Shown here: positions 42,240 to 44,974 of the stretch, one piece after another
Layout of the letters: every line of letters begins with the position of its first letter
Numbering within the stretch: position 1 is the stretch's first letter
Source of the DNA: Aporhodopirellula aestuarii
GTDB taxonomy: Bacteria; Planctomycetota; Planctomycetia; Pirellulales; Pirellulaceae
Reading direction: 5' to 3'
Length of the DNA stretch: 44,974 nucleotides
Assembly (NCBI RefSeq): GCF_023701485.1
Contig: NZ_JAMQBK010000095.1
Coordinates: forward strand, 1 to 44,974
Translations under genes and position numbers: made by a program
The notes under the pieces: generated by a model
Database searches by the model: none
What the model was told of the DNA's origin: nothing
The model's input: only the letters and a program-made list of their open reading frames with translations

Positions 42240-43415
42240 TTAAGAGTCCGATGGATCGCCACTTGTCATCGTGACGTACAACGCCGTGACTTCTTTGCCG
42301 TACTCCATTCTCAAGAATTCTTCGCGATAGGTTGCCTCCAGGCCATGAGCCTGTGCAACTTCATTGACATGATCGGCGTGGTGAACGTACCGCCCCGAGT
42401 CGGTGAGTGACCACGGCGGCTTAGATGCGGCTTCGACGGAAAAGCCGATCACACCGCCGGCGTTCAAACGCTTGACGGCTGGTGCAATCACCTGCGACAG
42501 ATCACCGAAATAGATCAGAGCATCGCAAGCGATGATCAAATCAAATGTCTCCGTGACGCTACGCAAAAATTCAGTGATCTCGGCGACCTGCAGATGATCA
42601 TAGACGCCTCGTTCTTCGGCCCGCGAAATCATCTCCGCGGAAAGATCGATACCAATCAGCCGCGACGCCCGATCCTTCAAGGTCAGACCGGCTAATCCAG
42701 TCCCGCAGCCAAGATCGAGCACCGACAACCCTCGACGCTCACCAAGAGCTTCGCCGACCACCGAGTTGAGATGCTCGGGCCCCGAATACCCAAGCTCGTC
42801 ACACATGTTGGAGTCGTAAAACGCCGAGAAGCGTTCATAAAGCTGCTTGATGCACTCATCGGGGACGCGGGCCGGTGCCTCATCGTCACGGAGCGAAGTC
42901 AGTAAATGCCGAACTTCTGCGTCATCAGGACAAAACTGCATGTAATGTTCGTACGCTTCTCTGGCTTCGGGCCGCTTGCCAACAATGTGCGCCAGCTCAC
43001 CCAGTTCCCGCCAATAGGCGTTGTTGTCGGGGAGCAACTGCGTGGCGCGGTCCTGGCACAAATACGCTGCCTGCACCTTGCCTTCACTTCGTAACTGGCA
43101 CGCAAGTTCACTGAGTTGATCGGCGGGCAATTCTCGAACTTCGCCATCAACAATTGCTTCGTTCCCTTCGACTAATACTCCTGACGCGACCGCCTGATCA
43201 ATCCAACCTCGCACAGCCGCTTCAGAGTTCGGCGGCAACAGAGGCGATGCGATTGTGAGAACAGCGTCCGCGTCTCTGCTTCCATCACAAAGTTCCACCA
43301 ACAGCGCAGCCGTCGGATTCAGCTCATGCAGCCGGTTGGCTGTGGTGTGATACGCGATGTATCCGTCAGCGACAGGCGAGAGCAGCACATTGGGATTGAC
43401 TGAGAGAAACGGCAT
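42240..43415 (-). CDS. PqqD-like / TPR / SAM-methyltransferase fusion
   Basis: A 391-residue cytoplasmic protein. Residues about 5-85 match a PqqD-type winged-helix domain (NPNVLLSPVADGYIAYH, LHELNPTAALLVELCDGSRD, WIDQAVASGVLV), the fold used as a peptide-recognition element in RiPP maturation. Residues 95-180 have two or three TPR-like helices (AYLCQDRATQLLPDNNAYWRE, PEAREAYEHYMQFCPDDAEV). The rest is a class I methyltransferase: motif I VLDLGCGTGLAGL, acidic IGIDLSAEMI, and FDLIIACDALIYFGD. The start chosen is ATG 43415, next to the PqqD domain; GTG 43454 with AGGTGG upstream is possible. The neighbours reveal no precursor peptide. It may methylate a peptide or protein bound by the N-terminal domain, which is inference. 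Confidence 0.87.
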   Translation of the reverse strand: MPFLSVNPNVLLSPVADGYIAYHTTANRLHELNPTAALLVELCDGSRDADAVLTIASPLLPPNSEAAVRGWIDQAVASGVLVEGNEAIVDGEVRELPADQLSELACQLRSEGKVQAAYLCQDRATQLLPDNNAYWRELGELAHIVGKRPEAREAYEHYMQFCPDDAEVRHLLTSLRDDEAPARVPDECIKQLYERFSAFYDSNMCDELGYSGPEHLNSVVGEALGERRGLSVLDLGCGTGLAGLTLKDRASRLIGIDLSAEMISRAEERGVYDHLQVAEITEFLRSVTETFDLIIACDALIYFGDLSQVIAPAVKRLNAGGVIGFSVEAASKPPWSLTDSGRYVHHADHVNEVAQAHGLEATYREEFLRMEYGKEVTALYVTMTSGDPSDS

Positions 43416-43779
43416 TGGACGTCGAGGTGCTGAGTAGATGAGGAGACACGTCACCGCCCACCTACCACAAGCGGGAGCGAACGGTCAACGGATGGCAAGA
43501 GACGCGCTGCGCCGAGTTCGGCGACTGCAATGAAAAACCGATCGGCCGAAAACACGCGACACAGAAATGGGAGCACACATTCTACAGTGCGAGGGTCTTA
43601 CATGGCGGCCACCCGTCTGATTGCAAAGAACTGAACGTCGCTCGCACTTTGGATCAGCGGCAAACGGCAACCTCGCCTACGCACCCCCAAAACAACTTGA
43701 GCCCTGAATTCACATCCAGGGCTCAAGAACCTAATAGCCTCGTTTATCAAAAACGATGGACAGGGAATGCCCCAAAGGC
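43416..43779. other. Intergenic region between two minus-strand genes
   Basis: About 360 bp holding the promoter of the methyltransferase gene and the strong terminator at 43697-43726 of the EF-hand gene. I see no gene in it. Confidence 0.5.
43697..43726 (-). terminator. Intrinsic terminator of the EF-hand gene
   Basis: TTGAGCCCTG (43697-43706) and CAGGGCTCAA (43717-43726) form a perfect 10-bp stem with a 10-nt loop. On the minus strand it is followed by GTTGTTTTGGGG, a moderate T-run. It lies about 54 bp past the stop of the EF-hand gene, exactly where a terminator is expected. It is the best intrinsic terminator in the window. Confidence 0.75.
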
Positions 43780-44298
43780 CTACTGATTACCTTTGCCTTT
43801 CCCCTTGCCTCCACCGGCGTTGCCGCCCTTGCCTTTACCTTCACCGGCAGCTCCACCTCGGCCACGTGCTTCACCATCCGCTCCGCCCCGCCCAGCGGCA
43901 CGTTGTTGAGCGAATGCCGTCAAGGCCGCGACAAGTTCAGCTTCGCTCAGCTTGTTGTCGCCGTCTTTGTCGAAATTAGCCATCATTTCAGCAGCCAATG
44001 CCTTCGGATCCATTCGGCCGCCACCAGTGCCTTTACCTTCGCCTCGGCCGCCTTCGCCCCTGCCACCTTGGCCTCGGCCACCCTCGCCCCGGGCACCTTC
44101 ACCGCGTTCACCCCGGCCACCGCCTTTGCCTTTGCCACCCTTACCGGATGCGGCCCCCGTGTCCTCGTCGTCACCCAGCACGACCGTCGACATCGCGGGC
44201 AAAGAAACAAGTGCCGCTCCACCGACCAGCATTTTGCTCAGGAAACCACGTCGTCGAGAATCAACCAGTTGAAGGGCATCGATTGTTTCATTCTTCAT
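43780..44298 (-). CDS. Tat-exported low-complexity EF-hand protein
   Basis: A 172-residue protein. The N-terminus has a twin-arginine signal, DSRRRGFLSKMLVGGAALVSL (residues 13-33), and a cleavage-like region before about 43. Then comes a Gly/Lys/Arg/Glu-rich stretch (GGRGERGEGARGEGG and similar, about 51-93), one EF-hand whose loop reads DKDGDNKLSEAE (about 111-122), and a second Gly-rich tail ending GKGKGKGNQ. A single calcium loop with disordered flanks suggests a surface or matrix-binding role. The gene ends with TAG and a good terminator. Planctomycetes often have such short EF-hand proteins; none has a role I can assign. Its low-complexity parts are GC-rich and prone to length change. 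Confidence 0.85.
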   Translation of the reverse strand: MKNETIDALQLVDSRRRGFLSKMLVGGAALVSLPAMSTVVLGDDEDTGAASGKGGKGKGGGRGERGEGARGEGGRGQGGRGEGGRGEGKGTGGGRMDPKALAAEMMANFDKDGDNKLSEAELVAALTAFAQQRAAGRGGADGEARGRGGAAGEGKGKGGNAGGGKGKGKGNQ

Positions 44299-44974
44299 AA
44301 TTCGCTCCGTTAAGGGATCGTCCTAGAATCGGACAGAAAAAGCAGCAGAAGGATTTTTCTGCTAGCCGTCTTAAGCACCGCGGAAGCCCTTAGGTTTCGA
44401 AAGATTCGCCTTCAATCTCCATTTTCCCAACAAATGCTCCGACAACGAGGCGTTCAACGCATAAGCAAACGACGTGCGTCAAAACCGCACACTCACCTTA
44501 GATCTCGCACCTACGATTCCGCTTAAGTCTTCGGGATGTTTCACCCCAATGAATTGCCCCAGACAAACTCTCCGGCTCTCGACCTACAAGCCGGCTGAAG
44601 GTGCGTTTTGAGCACTGCAGAACTCATTGATAAAGACAACCGGTATTGGAACTCGTCGTGGTTTTCGGACCTCCCAACTTGATGCGATGTGCCACAACTC
44701 ATTCCTATGGGACGTCGATTGTTTTAAGCAGGTCTGCAGGAATCATCTGGCGAAACTGCCGCGAACTGTAGGCCGGAACGAGGCTTTGCGAGTTCCGGCA
44801 TTCACTTGCTCAGTCGTGCCGGAACTGCGTCGCTTAGGCTCCTTGGTCCGGCCTACGCCGAACCGATCACGATCCGCTGAATTGTCGTTATACCGAATCA
44901 CTTCTATGTACCTGCTTACCTGGGCCTTCCGCGTGGGCGGACGGTGGATTCGAGGTCGAGGCGACGTGGGATCG
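44299..44974. other. Terminal intergenic region
   Basis: About 675 bp without a convincing gene on either strand. It holds the EF-hand gene's promoter and, near the right end, the composite palindrome at 44768-44856. Sequence beyond the window is needed to know what it separates. Confidence 0.5.
44768..44856. repeat. Composite palindromic repeat
   Basis: The outer arms GTAGGCCGG (44768-44776) and CCGGCCTAC (44848-44856) are exact reverse complements. The inner arms AGTTCCGGCA (44791-44800) and TGCCGGAACT (44817-44826) are also exact. The result is a nested hairpin of 89 bp. Its sequence differs from the repeat at 12901-12960 though both are built around CCGG-rich arms, so it is a second intergenic repeat family. 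Confidence 0.7.

Noticed and set aside
1..44974. CRISPR arrays, tRNA and rRNA genes
   Set aside because: No set of regularly spaced direct repeats, no tRNA cloverleaf and no rRNA-like sequence was seen when reading both strands by eye. A covariance-model scan could still find a small RNA that I missed.

Overview
The window looks like chromosomal DNA of a planctomycete, most likely in or near the Pirellulales (Rhodopirellula/Blastopirellula-type). The reasons are gene content and style: a Pirellula/Verrucomicrobium-type propeller protein with a CxxCH haem domain, two exported sulfatases, PQQ-like propellers beginning with a TDWPxxRGP motif, FG-GAP and EF-hand exported proteins, many multihaem cytochromes, loosely packed operons with weak Shine-Dalgarno signals, and GC-rich palindromic intergenic repeats. 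I saw no rRNA, tRNA, CRISPR array, phage gene or transposase gene.

Region 1 (1-12583) is the most striking part. Two minus-strand pentahaem cytochromes diverge from a five-gene plus-strand operon: a membrane cytochrome-b-like protein, a membrane-anchored decahaem cytochrome, another pentahaem cytochrome, a NuoE-NuoF fusion (NADH/FMN module), and an 854-residue protein combining a NuoG-like ferredoxin part, two cyclic-nucleotide-binding domains and a four-cluster ferredoxin of DmsB/HybA type. Together they hold 25 CXnCH haem sites and, by motif, at least eight Fe-S clusters. There is no proton-pump subunit and no obvious substrate-reducing catalytic subunit. I read it as a route joining cytoplasmic NAD(P)H to periplasmic multihaem cytochromes, with a sensor built into the wire. 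The left edge carries a small MITE-like element inserted in a palindromic repeat.

Region 2 (12584-18678) holds a repeat-bearing intergenic stretch, a large secreted propeller/cytochrome protein with a degenerate SGNH-hydrolase domain, and an arylsulfatase-type sulfatase.

Region 3 (18679-24501) is a tight five-gene operon: C39-like peptidase, RimK-like ATP-grasp ligase with an RLAN-type N-terminus, GCS2-like carboxylate-amine ligase, N-formylglutamate amidohydrolase-like enzyme and an MFS transporter. It looks like a pathway that makes, trims and moves a small peptide or amide-linked metabolite. An SLC12-like transporter follows at 24889-27132.

Region 4 (27245-42179) is mostly exported proteins: a Tat-exported protein of unknown function, a coupled FG-GAP/PQQ-propeller pair, an iduronate-2-sulfatase-like enzyme with a possible VHL-like C-terminal domain, a GH95-like glycosidase, a sialate O-acetylesterase-like enzyme, a Tat-type dienelactone hydrolase, a second PQQ propeller with a Gly/Arg-rich insert, and a possible TIM-barrel protein. 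The sulfatase/GH95/esterase set suggests breakdown of a sulfated, acetylated, fucose-containing polysaccharide.

Region 5 (42240-44974) has a PqqD-TPR-methyltransferase fusion, a Tat-exported EF-hand protein of low complexity, a good intrinsic terminator and a composite palindromic repeat.
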